Positions 10,832 to 25,932 of a stretch of DNA of 64,000 bases are shown here, in pieces. Under the pieces are notes generated by a model, which saw only the letters and a program-made list of their open reading frames with translations, was not told the origin of the DNA and searched no databases. This stretch comes from Monomorium pharaonis (lineage: Eukaryota > Arthropoda > Insecta > Hymenoptera > Formicidae), in NCBI RefSeq assembly GCF_013373865.1, contig NC_050472.1, forward strand, positions 27,055,190 through 27,119,189, read 5' to 3'. Both the position numbers and the translations under genes were made by a program. Positions within the stretch are counted from its first letter, which is position 1. Every line of letters begins with the position of its first letter.

Positions 10832-10866
10832 ATTATGATGAGAAACATGGCTGGTGATGGTATTGG

Positions 10867-13495
10867 TGAGTAGAATTTAGGGTATGGGTGATGGTTTTTT
10901 AAGATTGATTTCTGAAATCAGTGCAATTTATTTTTTAACATACCTAGTAAGCAAGAAACACTTAAAGTAACACTTAGAAATATTGATTTCATATATAATT
11001 TTTGAACGTTTTAAAATAATATTATATAAATATTTGTTAAAAAGAATGATTTAATAGACGATTTTTTTGAAATATTATTAAAATGTTTTATAAAACATTT
11101 CCAAGTTATGGCACAAAAATTTGTTTATCGATGTTTTATACAGCGTTAAAGTTACGTTTTTGCTGTACATTTTTTATATTTTTATTGCTATTATTTAATG
11201 TACTAAAAAGTATTATTAAAAAATTTCAATATAAAATAATAGTATGTATATCATTTAATATAGCTAAAAAGAATAGATTATATTGCATGCGTAGTAAACA
11301 ATGTTTGTAAGAATTGCACTGATTTATATATAACATAGCATGAGTAGAGATTTATGTCACACTGACAAATTTATGTTTTGCATTTCTCGTCGCGAATTGA
11401 TATTGATATTATGAAATGATCTATGCATTCGCAATTGCGATGCAAATGTGTAAAAAATTAGTATTACAAATTTTTGTTGTTAGCAACAAAGAAAAGCACA
11501 CAGCTGCTTCTTACAATGTCATTTATTTAAGCCTAGCGTACAGTAATACCTATAAGATAAAGTATTTGTATTATATAATATAGATCTGTTCATTTTTTCT
11601 GTGCTAGATATACAGCTGAAAGAATATTGCAATTTAATATAATTTCGATATTCATACACAATAATATATTAATAGTCTAAGTGTCAAAGCGTTTTGTAAT
11701 AGTTATATACTTACGAATCTATCATTTAATTATTATCGGTAGACAATTTATTGAATCTGAAACGATTTATTAAGTGAAAGTATATAGCAACATAGTGTTT
11801 TATTTGATAAACAATTGTGATTAATACAACTCTTCTTTCTTTAAATAACAAATAATAGTTTTGAAATCTGCGAAGTACACCGGAAATGTATTAGTTAAAG
11901 ATTTCGTGTAGGCAAAAATAATGAAGAATATTATGACAAAAATATAGTAAAATGTATCATGCATTTAATGCAGCTATCTTTCTCTTTTCTTTTTATTTAA
12001 ATAATGTAACATTATTTAATATATTTAACATTGCTAAATTACGCGTTAATATTTTGAAGATTCTAACTTTGAAAATTTGAGTTTTTGCACAAAATTTATT
12101 ATCAATCACTATGCTTAATGTTTCAAAATGTAGGAATCAGTTATTGATTTTCCTATAATTCGATTATCTTCTATAGTACTTTTACAAATTAACTCCCTCA
12201 TCTGTTTTTATGAGGATGAATCTTTTTATGAATCTATGTGAAGTATTCTTAGATAAAATTTAGAAGTACATGTATAAACATTGCTTTAAGAAATAAAATT
12301 TCAATAATATACTACATAAAGAAAAATTAATAACATTTAAATCATGCAAAGAGTACGTTTAAAGAGTCGTTCGTTTGCAATAAAATCATAAAATATTAAA
12401 TCTTCTTTACGTTTTACATTAAATAATTTTTGTAGTTGTGGCATATAATTGCCTCGTAATTAATCAATCAGTGAGTAGACTAGTGCAATGAAAGAATTTG
12501 GCGTCAAAATCCGTTTTACACGTTCAGAAGGCCTATTGTCGGAGACAATTTTTTATAAATGTACAGGCAAGCACAAAAAATCATCACTTACATGTAATAT
12601 TTTGTACGTGACGCGCGCACTCCGACAGTTTTACATTTCTCTCGATCAAAACTAGATATCTGCGTCAATCTTTCTAGCAGTTATTTAGGATTCTTCCTAT
12701 CCCCTCGTCCACATTTTGATTCGATATTTAACATATGAATAATTTATATATTTATATATATGTACATAGATTTAATCTTACATTGAGAATTCGTAATAAT
12801 GTATGTACATATACATGTACATACATCGATACACGTATCCGTGTATTTTCTCGCAAACGACATCTCGCTGTATGTTTTTCGTATCGATTAGCTGAGCGGA
12901 ATTTAGGCTCGCAGGCCTTTCGTGTACGTGCTCTCATTTGAAAGTAAAGCCCTCCTAATGTTATGACCCCCTATAACACAAGATCATTTCTTTCTTCTCG
13001 AACGACAAAAAGACTGGTCGATATGTCGCTTCCACTTGAACAACTTAAAGTTTGTCTACAAGATCAACAAGATGCAAATACGAAAAAAAATTAGTGGATA
13101 AAAACGCGTGAAGACAATTTACGTCTAAATACTACGTAGCTCGAAGAAAGTTACACACAATGTTGCTAACACAGGACATTAGACTTATTAGTTATACGTC
13201 ACATCGATAGGTAAAAAAAAAATAATTTAGTATAAAAATGATCAATAAACGCGTAGGATAGTCGAAGGGTTCCGATTAAAAACGTTGTAAGTGCGTAACT
13301 TTTGAGATTCATTTTAGCGAATTCTTTGGATTGTGGTGTCATCAAATTCTTCCATCATGACCCTTCAACGATCTGAGCGAATCGATCGCCGAAGCGATTA
13401 TGCCGACCAGTTATTTTCACGGACGAAGATATCGTTGTCAGGATCGATCTTCTTTGTTTCCTCTTTTTACCCCCTAAGTGTCACCATCACATCGT
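10867..13495. other. nSyb 3' UTR and downstream region
   Basis: No coding exon was recognised. Because nSyb ends at 13496 on the minus strand, at least the right part should be its 3' UTR. Minus-strand AATAAA motifs lie at 11992-11997 and 11522-11527, which would make a UTR of 1.5-2 kb if used. Long 3' UTRs are common for neuronal genes. Confidence 0.45.
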
Positions 13496-16400
13496 TTATA
13501 CGTGTATACTGTCCAGTTTGCTGACGAGCGCAGCCGGGGCTGTCTGCTGCGGGCCACCCCCTGTCGCACCGCCCGTTGCCCCTGCACCACCTGCAGCTGC
13601 ACCGGGTATTCCTTGCGCATTCATATTTGGCGGCGGCATGTTTGGATAGAATTGCTGCTGTTGCGGCGCCGATTCTGGCATGAATTTCACTGAAACGTTT
13701 AAATAACAATTATATTAGTTTCTGATATCGATACATTAAGAAGCATTTCAAACTGATGACGTAAAACAATAACGAAAATCGATACGGGAAGTCTCTTGCA
13801 CATGGATATATTAAATGTAACAACTATTCCCTACAGCTTTTTGAATCATTGAGGAGAGTTTCATTCTATGTATTAATTTGGGAGGATATAGTATATTTTG
13901 CCGAATTCAGACAACGCGAGCGAATGCGAGCAAACATTAAACAATGAACAATTGACTTTGATGAATCGCCAGTATGGCATTGTTCGCATTCATTGACGTA
14001 AATTGTTCATTTAAGTTTGTTCACGTTCGTTTTCACTGGATTTCATCTTCTTAATTGTTTCTCAATTGTTTGTTCGTGTTAATAGTGAGGAATAAAATTA
14101 GTATATCGATTAATTTGTTTGCTACTGTTGCGCGTGTAAAAAGGATTAAAGTACAAATATAATACGTAACAAAAAACATAGCATTGACATTTTTTTAGCA
14201 GTAAAACAATTCTCTCTTATATAAAACATTTAAGCATGACACGATCATGTAATTATCGTGGAGTTATTTCGTCTTAAAGTTTTAATTGAATATAATAGTA
14301 GCTTCGATGAGAGAAAGTATAAAGTGAAAATATTATTAAAATAGGGGCCGAAAATATAAATAGAGAAAAAAGCGGAAAAAATTTTTCTGTTACTCGTTTT
14401 CTGTGTTTGAACCACGGGATCTGTATTTTATTTACGGCATAAAAATCATATGTCGTATTTTATATCTTTTATTCTCACATTTTTATAACGATTAACACAC
14501 AGAAACAACACATAATTTGGACAAATGAAAAATATACAGGTTGTACGCTAAAACGCAGAAATTGATGTTTTCATTTGTTTTTTTAACATTAGTGTGTTAT
14601 ATTACAGAGTGTTTTCTCTTTCTTTCTCCCTTTCTCTCTCTCTCTCTCTCTCTCTCTCATTCGCATTCTCTCTCTCTTTCAGAGTGACTTTATTCCATTA
14701 GATAAAAGTGTGTAGGTATTGTCGCGTTTTACTTTAAATCTCGACATGATGCGCGCGCCCGACATTGTTTATACATTAAATTGCAATACTTGTACGAATG
14801 GATAGCGAATAAAATAATTACGAAGCGATAATAATTGGACATACATATACTGACGTGTCTTCTACTTTCGATCACACGATCGCAAGAAACGTATATTTAT
14901 ACTTTTTTATAATTTATATTGCTAACACAGCGGTGATTTTCTAATGGGATAATATAATAATAATGAATAATGGAATGTAATGATGGAAGCACATATTTTA
15001 TATAACTGTCACACACACGGCAGAAAATAATTTATAAGAGGAAAACACAGATAACTAAAAAAACATCTCTAGCAATATGATTTTTTTGTATATTACAAGG
15101 CCTTCGATAATAAATATAACTGTGGGATTGTTGCATTATTAAACAATAAAAGATTTTAAAAATTTGGAATGCAATAAGAAATTATAAGGAAATATCGATT
15201 GTACATTCACTAGTAAATAAAAAATTGAGGAAATGATATATAATTATAAAAATACTTTTTTAAATTGTATATATTTTCAAAATATTTAATATTTGATTAT
15301 TTTAAAATGTACTACAAAATCACGTGATTGTCAATAAAAGGAGGTATAGATTGAAATCAAGTAAGAAAAATTAACATAAATAAAATTCTTAACAGAGTAA
15401 AAAGTATTTTTTTAAAAGTGCACACCGGTATACAATAGCAAGTTTATTGTTCTTACCTCCTGTTTGAATTTTACGAATATTAGGCTATATAATGATCCTC
15501 TTCCTGGAAGGCGCATTACAATATATATTCGATCGTCAATAAGTGTTTGAAATTTTTTACCGCGTAACTCCTTTCCGTAATCGAATAAAGCTTTTCTTCA
15601 CGTTTTTTTTACATGCAGCATTAATGGCACAAAATAAAAGAAGGAATTGAAACGCGTGGCTTTTGCCCATTAGAAACGATGTTTACGGAATATATAGGGA
15701 TTCTACAATCGAAGGAAAATCACTATTTGACTCGAAAGCAAACAAGAAAGAAAGACAATTATAATCGATCCCCTTCTTTGTCGCCTCTTCATAACTTCGA
15801 TTCAACTACGCAATGTATTTTTTATTCGATACTGTACAATTGTTCAAAGCGCAGCATTATCATCATATTCGTTAATAATGAAGAATACGTCGACACGGTT
15901 AAGATATGACGTACAGCTATGTGTTCATAAGTTCATAAACATATAATGATTGTTTTTTAAACATTATAACTTGGGTGTGCAGCCATTTCGTGCAACTTCG
16001 GAAGAATTTCTCATTCGTCGATCGGCCCTTTCATCCTTGCGATTTTCGCGGATGCAGCAAATCGCATCGCACTAATGATTCGTGGTCCCCAATGATTCCC
16101 CAATGATTTATAACATTATTTTTAACAGTTTCATGAAATTATGCTGAGCAGCAGATGTTTGCGATAGATACAATTTGAAAAGAGAAAGAAAAATAATATT
16201 CCTTTATTTTATTTTTGTGCCAAATAAGGTTATGATCAAACACATAATTAATCAGATTGTTTAATAATTTAAACAAAAATCAATATCTAACATATTGATA
16301 TTGATTTTGATCGTGTAAATATTGGTTCCTAAAATTTTTCCTAAAATGAACCCCGGCGCGAACGAAAGCAATCGAATATTCTGCTGATCGACACAATGAA

Positions 16401-18601
16401 AAGCTCTTCTCTCTCTCTCTCTCTCTCTTTCTCTTTCTCTCTTTCTCTCTCGTGAATTTCGTCGCATCCGGAAATCGCGACGGAATGGCACCTGCAGGCA
16501 TATATTCGCAAATATCGCGCGTCGGGACGGGATCGAAGGGAGGAATAATTGCGGAGGATCGCGGTCGGAAAGACGAAGAGGTTTCGTCTCTCGAAATATT
16601 ATTGCTGAATCAGCAGTAGCAGCAGCAGCAGCAGCAGCAGTAGCACCGAAATCAGTAAGGACCGAACGAAGGAAGAAGGAAGGAGACCTGGTAAAATCGG
16701 AATCGTCGACGAGCAATCGGCGTGTCGGGCGCGATAAACCATTGTCGCTATCGTCTTATCTCGCGAATGGACGATAAGAGGATGATCGAGAGGATGGAGC
16801 GTTTCCGAGCTCGAGTATCCTCGAATAGAAATGACTGCATTCCTCCCTCTTTCTCTCTCTTTCTCATTCTCGGCGCGATCGCATCCGCGAAGCGGACAAA
16901 TCAACCCTTTCCGTCGTCGTTTTTTAAATAGTTATTATTAATATTACCATTATTATCGTCATCGTAATTATCGTTATTATTAACATGTATACATAACATT
17001 TTGTTGATAATTCATCGTTAAAGCCTTAAAACGTTACTTATAGCTGCTGCGCCTCTCTACAACAAGGCGTTTCTCTTCCATCCCCTTTCGTCTTTTCTCC
17101 CTTTCTCCTTCTCCCCCTTCTCCCCTTTTCTTTATTAATTTTTTTTAGATTCTCTGTACACAGGCTGCTCGAAAACATTGATTGCCGTCTTCGACGAAGG
17201 CAGGCGACTGCCGCTATTCTTATTCTTTCTCTCCTTTGTTGTCCTTTCTTTTGTCTCTTCCGTCCCTCCATCTGCCGATTTGCTCTTCCTCTACAATTCG
17301 CGAAAAGGAAAAAGCAAGACAAGGGAACAAAGAACACGTGTGACTCTTTTCGATATAATTGAAACGGATTGAATCCGATAAATGGCGCGTGACAAATGAT
17401 ATATTTACAGTTTGCGTGATTTACATTTACGTCTATAAAATAAATGTCTTGATACACATCGCGAATGTGCACTACAGCACTACTGCCTTCGTCGGAGAGG
17501 TATTACACGATAGTTTTTACGGACACCCTGCCTTTTTATCTCTTGTCTATACATACATACATACACACACATACATACATACATACATACATACATACAC
17601 ACATATACATATACCTTACATAATGTATATATGAATGTATGTATATCCTATATATTAGGTATTATATGTTGCTGCTACAACGAATCTCCTGTCTTTTTTT
17701 TCGTGAACCTTTCGTGAACTTCTTTGTATACAATAACCATTTGTTTCTCTATTTCTCAATTCTTCTAACTTTGCTCGGACAACCTTAATTAACAAAGATG
17801 GACGAAGGTAAGCGCGATACAGTACCTCGTCTCGTCAATCGGCCGCGACAGCCGTGTTTAGTCGCGAGATTTTAATCGCGATCAGTCGCAGTATTTTAAT
17901 GCCGTATGTTTGGTAAAATCTTCTATAATCCTATAATTAAAATCTGCGTATTTTTAACTTAATTTTGCGTTCGACGGAACACGGGAGAAAAATTAATATT
18001 CCCCGCAATAACCCATCGATTGCAAAACGCACACGGTAACGACGAAATTATGTCAATTATGCGAACAATAATATCAAATGGTAATAACGGAATAAAATAA
18101 TTAGCGGAATTTCGCACGAGAGTTAGTTAATTGCCGTGCACGACCTTCGTCCATGCGAGATACGGAGACCGAATTGGTTCAACGTGAACCCCTCGAACTT
18201 CCTTTGATTGATCCGAAAGGGAAAAAAGAAAACCGCTACAAAGGGTAACAGGAAAGTTCCGCGGTCGTCGCGACGACGGCTCTCTTCGTTGTTCCCACAC
18301 GGATCAACGTTCCCTGCTTCCGCCGATCATCCGCCGTCCATCCTTCCTCCTCTCCCACGATGAATGCCAGGCCGACGATCAATCGATCGATTCCCGCGCG
18401 CGCGATCGATCCCGATACGTTTATATTAACGCGGATAACTTCGGCAGAGCTCGTCAACGACTCATCACAAAATTAGTGATTTCTTGCGAGATCTCTATCC
18501 CTCCTCAAAAAATCACCTCCTTTTTGCAAAATCACTCTCTTCAGACACTATTCCTTCCTTCCTTCTCTTCTCCTCCTTTCTCTTCCTCTTCTTTTCCTTT
18601 T

Positions 18602-18671
<70 letters not shown>

Positions 18672-19673
18672 CTCTCTGATGTTGTAGTTGTTGTATTACT
18701 TTAACTCTTACTCTCGCGCTCAATTTTGCGTATTGCTGCCGCCGGTGAAGCTCGCTGAAAATAATAATAACATTTGTTCTCGACTGCTGGATAAGGGACG
18801 GCTATGATTCGTCCCAAATCACTTTTTAGTCTCTGTCTCTTTGAATTTTAATTTGTTTTTTTTTGCTTTTTTTAAAATTTCTTTCCTTCCTCTCTACTTT
18901 GCTATCCATCGCATGCGGCGAATCGCTCGTCGTGGACAAATAATTTTAAATTTATTAACTTATGATTATTATCACAAAAAATACAAGTTTATATCTGTTT
19001 AGTATTTCTGAAATTTTTTCAACGAAAGATATTGTTTTATTTATGTCCACGACGACGCGTTTGGTAAATAACTACAATTATTGACGATTACAATTGAAGC
19101 TGTATAATAATGTATTAGCTATAATGAGAACCATAAGGAGAAAAATTGCATGCAGGTACAGAAGCATAAATACGTATACAGAGAGCATTCGATACACATG
19201 GTACATAAACTTTTTTAAAACTTCGAAAATAATTATTAGCGGCAAAACAAGTTAGCTTTTTGCCAGAAGTTCCGTTCCAAGGTCCGTTTTTTTTTTCATT
19301 TTTTCTCACATCATACGCGACAAAATTCATCGCAGTCCATAGGAAATTCTGACCTAAATCCCTGAAATCGTTTGCATTAGAAGCTTTTGACGCATTCCAC
19401 ATAATAATATTCCATATAAGCCATGCAACGCTAGGTATTCGACGTCGGTTTGCAATTGAGGGAAAAATATTAATTAAATCATTGGCACATGCTCCGTATA
19501 ATAAGAGGTTAAGCACGATGCACGAAGATCGTCCCAGAAACGTTTGCTTGATTCGTTTTAATAATATTGGAACTCGCATTATAAAGGTATGCATGTCCTG
19601 AGAATATTTATATACGGTGTATGAGTTTCGCCTGTACTAAGAATATTATTTTAGAGAAAAGAATAAGAGAAAT

Positions 19674-19721
<48 letters not shown>

Positions 19722-22700
19722 AGAGAAACATGCAAAATGTAATATGCACGAATTTTTATAGTATGAAAAAATGAAGCAAACTGATTATATCTATATAATA
19801 ATAATATATTAATAATCTCATATCTGGATATAAATGCAAAATTAAGAATTAAATAAATTATTGAATATATATAGAGATTTGAATTAAAATATAATATATA
19901 AAATTATATATAATAAATAAATATAATTTACAGTTTTTGTTTATGACTATGAAAGATAAAAAAATATTTTACGAATCATAATATAGATTGTACCTTTGTA
20001 CAGGAGTTTTTCCAATACGTAAACGTAAAATAAATAAAAGAAAAAATTGCAAAGAAAGGTGCTCGAAAAAGATTTAAATTGTATTTTGGCGTAAGAAAAG
20101 AGAAAAAGGTAGAAAAGTCATATCGGGTGCAACAATAAAATCATAGCTTACCGTACCGAAGAGTAGAATAGGATTAAACAGAAACTTTGTTGTTGTAGTT
20201 GTTGTAGTTGTTTAATAATTCTTACTGTTGTCGATATTGTACTTGTTGTTGATGTTGTCGTTTGTCGTTGTGGTGTTTTCATTTCTTGTGTTTTCATTTC
20301 TTGGTGGTATTTTGTATCATTTCTTTATTGCCGCCTCAGAGAGGTCGCGAATCACAATGTTCGAAGCTGTAGGTTCAGCCTATTTCACGCGTTTGCACAC
20401 TCTTTTTCTTTTTTTTTGTCTTTGTTAATTGACCACCAGAAAATTGAAAATCACTGGCTGGGACCAACTTCAGAAAGAGGATATCATCGAAAGTACAAAC
20501 AGACACATAACAACGATTACAATTGTAACACACACATAAGGTGAGGTATGATCGTGTTGTCTCGGAAAACATTCCTTTTTAAAAACTCATCGGCATTAAA
20601 GAAACCGATAATTTCTTTCAAAATTAATTAATTCAAGATTTACTTTAAACGATCTGTACAATTCACATTTCAGAACACAAAGTAGCATTCTTACAATTTT
20701 ATATGATTTAATATAACAAATTTAGAATAAAGAAAAATTAAATATAAACATCGGAATGTCATAGACGTCAGTTCTATGCGGAAATCTGACGCGAATTATA
20801 GATCGTCTAAAGTGGACTTTAGTCAACACCTTAGAAGTTGTGATAAATGTCTGACGTTGAAATTGTTAAAGTTATTATAAAGCGATTTTCCCATACGTCG
20901 CTTTTTTCCATCCTGTGGACTTTATAAAAAGACGCTCGGAACGTCGGATAAAATCCTGAGAAAATTCCTAACCGTTTTCTTAGGGGAAGATATATGACAG
21001 CAACTTTTACGTATTGTTTTTTATACTTGACGTCGACTTGCACGCGATGTGTAGGTAAGCAAGAGGTATAGAAAAGGATGTCATCGAAGATTTATGAAGG
21101 TTCGTGGTGCATCGCGATTTTTAATTGGAGCGCCCAATTAAATCGATGGTTCATAAATATGCAACGACATCGGATAGCAGACGATGGGGAGTTCTTATGT
21201 ATGGAATACACGTAACAACAGATACAGCAAGTACCTATCAGGCAGACATATGTACACATCGACTAAAAATGCCAGTTTTATAAATGCGCGGATTGCATTT
21301 GTGCGTTTCTTGTAATGCCAACAAAAGAAGCTATCATATAATAAATAATTAGGTAATACGATATAATTGTATATCACAATTATTATGTTTATGATAACCA
21401 ATAATCACAATTTATTACCGAATACGTCTAATTATGAGATTGATAATAACAAAATTATTATTTTTTAAACAAGAAATTCAGCTAATTCTTTATAAAACTA
21501 GCAACACTTGATACGTGACATTATCAGAATTAAGGAAAATTGTGAAATATTGGGAGAGGAAGAAGGTTTACGTGTCGAATCGGAGAAATGTATGGATTTG
21601 GATATACATTTTCTACAACATGTAAAAAAGAAAAACGGGGTGAGCAACAACAACAACGATATATACGCAACGTCGCAATTGTTTTGCTTTCTACCTTCAG
21701 ACTCACTCACACACAAATCTCTTCCACCAATCAGCGCGCCTACATGAAGTTCGCTAGACGGGAAAAGAGAAATACATACATTTCACACGTGTTACATGAT
21801 GAATGAACAAAAGGGAGACAGACTGACGTCACTTTTTTTTCAGACGGATCACGTTGCAAAGTGGCGTCTTTCTCACGCATTTCATATACCGCGCGACAAA
21901 GATGTGTTGTTGTGAGAAAAGTAGTAATATACCGCGCGAGTCGCGACAAAGATGTGTTCTTGTGAGAAAAGTAGTAAAAATAAAAAAAACTCTAATATCG
22001 TTCATAAAATGGGCAAGAATGATATTGCTGGGAAATAATACTTTCGTAAGATTTGAAATGAAAATTATTGTGAAATCTAAAGAAAAGATATGCCCACGAG
22101 TATAACACTGTCGATAAAGTTTCGTGAGGATGAATCGGGGCCAAGTAGTCGAAGTAATTTTCAGGCAAAGCACGATAAATAGTTTGTTTTGGCCACATGT
22201 TTTCGAGAAATCTCGAGAGAGATCTCGTCGAGAGGGTTTCTTAAAAGCTATGCAAAAATCCGCGGACAACATTTCGCGTCATTTTTCACATTTCGTGCAA
22301 ACACAATCGTCTGTATGTAGACGTTTCCTTAGCACAAAGGGGGGTGTAAATCGACAGAGAGACATTAGACAGGAACGACTGATTCAGACATACAACACGA
22401 TGAACGTCTTCAAAGCTGTAAACTGTAAACGGGAGTTTCAACACAAATTCATATTTATCTACATTAAAAAAAAAAATTCAAAAATAAATATTAATTTTCA
22501 CAATTTACTTAAATAAACGGTTGACACTTTCATCATGTTGAAAAAGGGAATGTGCTTTTAAAAAGAGGAAATAACACTGAATTAGTCGCTCGCGAAATCG
22601 GGAATACGAGATGTACATCGACGAGATGGCACAGAACATTTAAACAATTACAGTGGCAGTGTTGACAGCTGTTAAACGTTAGTGCGCCAGTGAAACACTT

Positions 22701-25700
22701 ACCGACAATGATGGCCAATACGATGAGTGCGATAACACCCATGATGATCATCATCTGTTGAAAAAAACAAACGGAATAATTATTATTACTTATGCTTTCA
22801 TTGATATTAATATTATTAAGCTACTGCGCGTCACAAATATTCCCTCTGTCAAATTTAATGCTCACCTTTAGATTCTGTAGCCAGAACTTTCTCTTCAGTT
22901 TGCCTGCTTGCTGTTCAAACTGTGACGCTCCTTGTTGGAGGGCATCTGCAATTACGCGAATTGGTCATCAGTGATTATCTTAAATATCTTCAAGTATAAC
23001 TTTGTTTGAAAAAAAGCAGAATTCAAATAAAAATTCTACGATATCAGTAACAATGAAAGAGACAACATAACTTCATTCGAAGAGAAAAAGAATTTTGCGA
23101 GAAACGTTTATGGGGAGCATAAATAACGTAATTTATTAGTGCGAAAATATACGCGTTTGCACAAATAAAAAAATATACGTGCGAATTGCGTGAGAAAAGA
23201 TCAACGTTCACGAGCCGCATAACGTGGCATCGATTCGAGCGTGTCACAGTAATCGATATCAACGTGTAGTCAGACGCGCAGGGTCGGACTACTTTATTGC
23301 CACGGTACCATGAATGGAAGGTGTAGTCTTCCCACGATCACATTTTCTGTTTAGCGCGCTTCTGTTCGGTACACCGATACACTTGGCTGTGAATAACAAT
23401 ATAATGTCGTGTCGGTGACACGTGCAATATAATTCGTGACGTGAATCTATGTATTTTTAATTATATCTTTTTAAAAGTTTATACGATATTCTCGTTACGC
23501 AAAGGGTATATACGTATGTTTTCACTTCTCTAAGGTATTAATTTCTCGACGTGCAACAAATGATGTCCGCCATGAATAAGTAAGTGTTTGACGTAGAAGC
23601 CACGAACAATAGAGTGACGTATACATATAATTAATGAATGTATTGATGTTAATGCGCGCGCGCGTACATATAACAGGGGGGGGGGGGGAAGAGGAGACAA
23701 TAGTATAATTGCAAAATAAAATATATACAATTCGGCGAAGAAGAGTCTAATTTAGAAGACTGACTGTCGAAATTAAATTAAATTAAATTTTCAACTAAAA
23801 CAATATTTTCAACTAAATCGCTGCTTTTTTGACGCGAGGCTTACGGACTGCAGCGTCACATGATGGAAGCTCGATCTCACCTGCTCGATCGTCGAGCTCG
23901 GAGAGCTTCTGATCGCGCTCGAGGACCTTCTCGACGTTCGTCTTCATGATGTCGACGACCTCGTCGACTTGCGCTTGCGTCGCCTGTAGCCGCTTTTGCG
24001 AGGCGATTTGTTGGGGCGTCCTGGGGCCGCCGACGATGCCGTCGGTGCCTGCACCTCCAGCCGCATCCGGTGCTAAACCGCCCTCCGTAGCCCTGGGAAG
24101 AAAGAGACGCGATTTCGAGAAGATCGCTACAAAATCGGCGTGTTACATCGGCGTGTAACGTCTTCTTAGAGAGTACAGTCGTGTAATTAAACAAATTCAA
24201 AAATTCTTTTGCGAATTTTATCAATTTTGTCACGCAAACATACAATATCATCGTTTCGACAAAGTCTCGATGGCTCGGAGTAAAACAATAGAACGCAATA
24301 AAAAAATCTGAATATAATTATAGTTTCGAATGTTGGAATATGATAGAAGCTTGAAAAGTCGAACAGTGAGATACATCAGCGCCAATAGAGATGAACATCT
24401 TTCGAGCGGCGCGGGTGTAATACATCGAGACCGTGTGTTTATTAAACGCTCGTATTTATTACGCGATACGCCTGCATTTCGCGGTCGTGCGCGGCGTGGG
24501 ATTTATTTGTGTGCATGTACGCTACGCACACGCGCGCACCTTTCCTCTCGCCGGCTCTAAAAAGTAAAATAAACACGCGTAGGGGTGTCGCCCATCCCGG
24601 GAGGCGCGAGCCCGTGGAATTATAGCCCCCGTCGTTGCCCCATGGTGTTGGATGCTGCGTGAGGTTTTCCCCATATTGAGCCGCGGGTGGAGACCACCGC
24701 GAAAGGGCAAAGTTCGTGACACGATTTCGCCATTCACGCCGTTTAATGGCAAAAACTTGATGCGTATTACTTTGGTGAAACGCGCGTTTTCTATCCCACA
24801 TGCTTCTTCTTCTTCTACTTCTTCGAAAGAGAAGGATGTACGACAACGATCGGCGAGCACGTTGTCCCGAGGCATATCGCGTTCGAGATTGAGATGGCAG
24901 CGACTGTCGCAGATAAAGCGGAAAGAGAAAAGGTCGTTGATAATGTCGTACCCAGAGTACGTGTACACGTGTATATTCGAGATATTAAACGATCGTGATC
25001 GCGACTTTGCCTCTCGTCAAGATTCGCGACGAATTTCCGTGTTTGCGAAAAAGAGAATTACCGTGGCGTAAAATATTTGAAATTATAAGATCACCTTTGA
25101 TTAACCATTATATGGAATATTTAAAATCATTTCTGATCAATCGAAACATACATTCATATGGTTAAGAATATATTTAAATAATTTAGTTGATAAAAGTTTA
25201 ATTCTTAAATAGTTTAGATAAACGTTCCTTTTTCTTCTTGCGCATCGTGTTTATTTTAAATTTTAAACATAAACGCGATGAGAGAAACGCTTTGTAACAA
25301 TATCCTTTATTGTGCAAAGTTGTTTTAAAAAGGATTAAACATGCACAGATCTTTCTTATCTACGGTAGGAGACCACATATATATATTTTATGTATACGTC
25401 GTTCTGTAGATCTCTTTTCTATGGGGTTTCCGAACCGTCTGACCTTTCCGAGCCGGGAGATAGAGCGAGACCTTTCGCAATACCGCTGCGAGCAATGCCA
25501 ATTTAATCACTCAGCAACTTATGTACCAGGATAATTAGATCTTCCATTCCTTCCTCGACATGATATCGTATCCTTCGTCATAAAATCTTGGCGTTATACA
25601 CTCTTCGTTATGTTCCTTCTAAACTGGCTAAATAATCGTCGGCAAGAAAAGCTGCAGTTTACATCGACACATACAATCAATAAGAACAGCAATAGCCATC

Positions 25701-25858
25701 ATATATCGTGATCTATCAATTAATTAGTTAACTAAAATTAGAAAAAAAGATTACGTAATCACACACCGGTGGAATCGATCGATCTGCTTACTACGACAGA
25801 TTAATTTTTGCTACAGAAAAAGCCTTGCGGTTATCTATACGTATAAATTTCCTCATCG

Positions 25859-25932
<74 letters not shown>

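Larger units (their letters stand above)
6640..10866 (+). other. Possible 5' end of an unidentified plus-strand gene (first exon plus microexon)
   Basis: A CpG-rich stretch at about 6640-7061 ends at a good donor (CACCAG|gtatgt, exon end at 7061). A 35-bp exon at 10832-10866 has a long pyrimidine tract and CAG acceptor before it and a strong donor (ATTG|gtgagt) after it. Starting at the ATG at 7029 the two pieces join in one open frame, reading MTTRNRRDCHQ then IMMRNMAGDGI. I do not recognise the protein, and no following exon was found in the window. RpL22 would lie, antisense, in the first intron. The link between the two pieces is inference; the microexon alone is the firmer part. Confidence 0.35.
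13690..22702. other. nSyb intron 4 (9 kb)
   Basis: AT-rich intron with many microsatellites and no convincing exon. It holds an imperfect inverted repeat near 13919-14030, CT, AGC and ACAT simple repeats, and a tandem duplication at 21885-21978. Alternative 3' exons could exist but none stood out. Confidence 0.6.

Noticed and set aside
16261..16904. Arg/Glu and poly-Ala or poly-Leu frames
   Set aside because: They arise from CT and AGC simple repeats inside nSyb intron 4.
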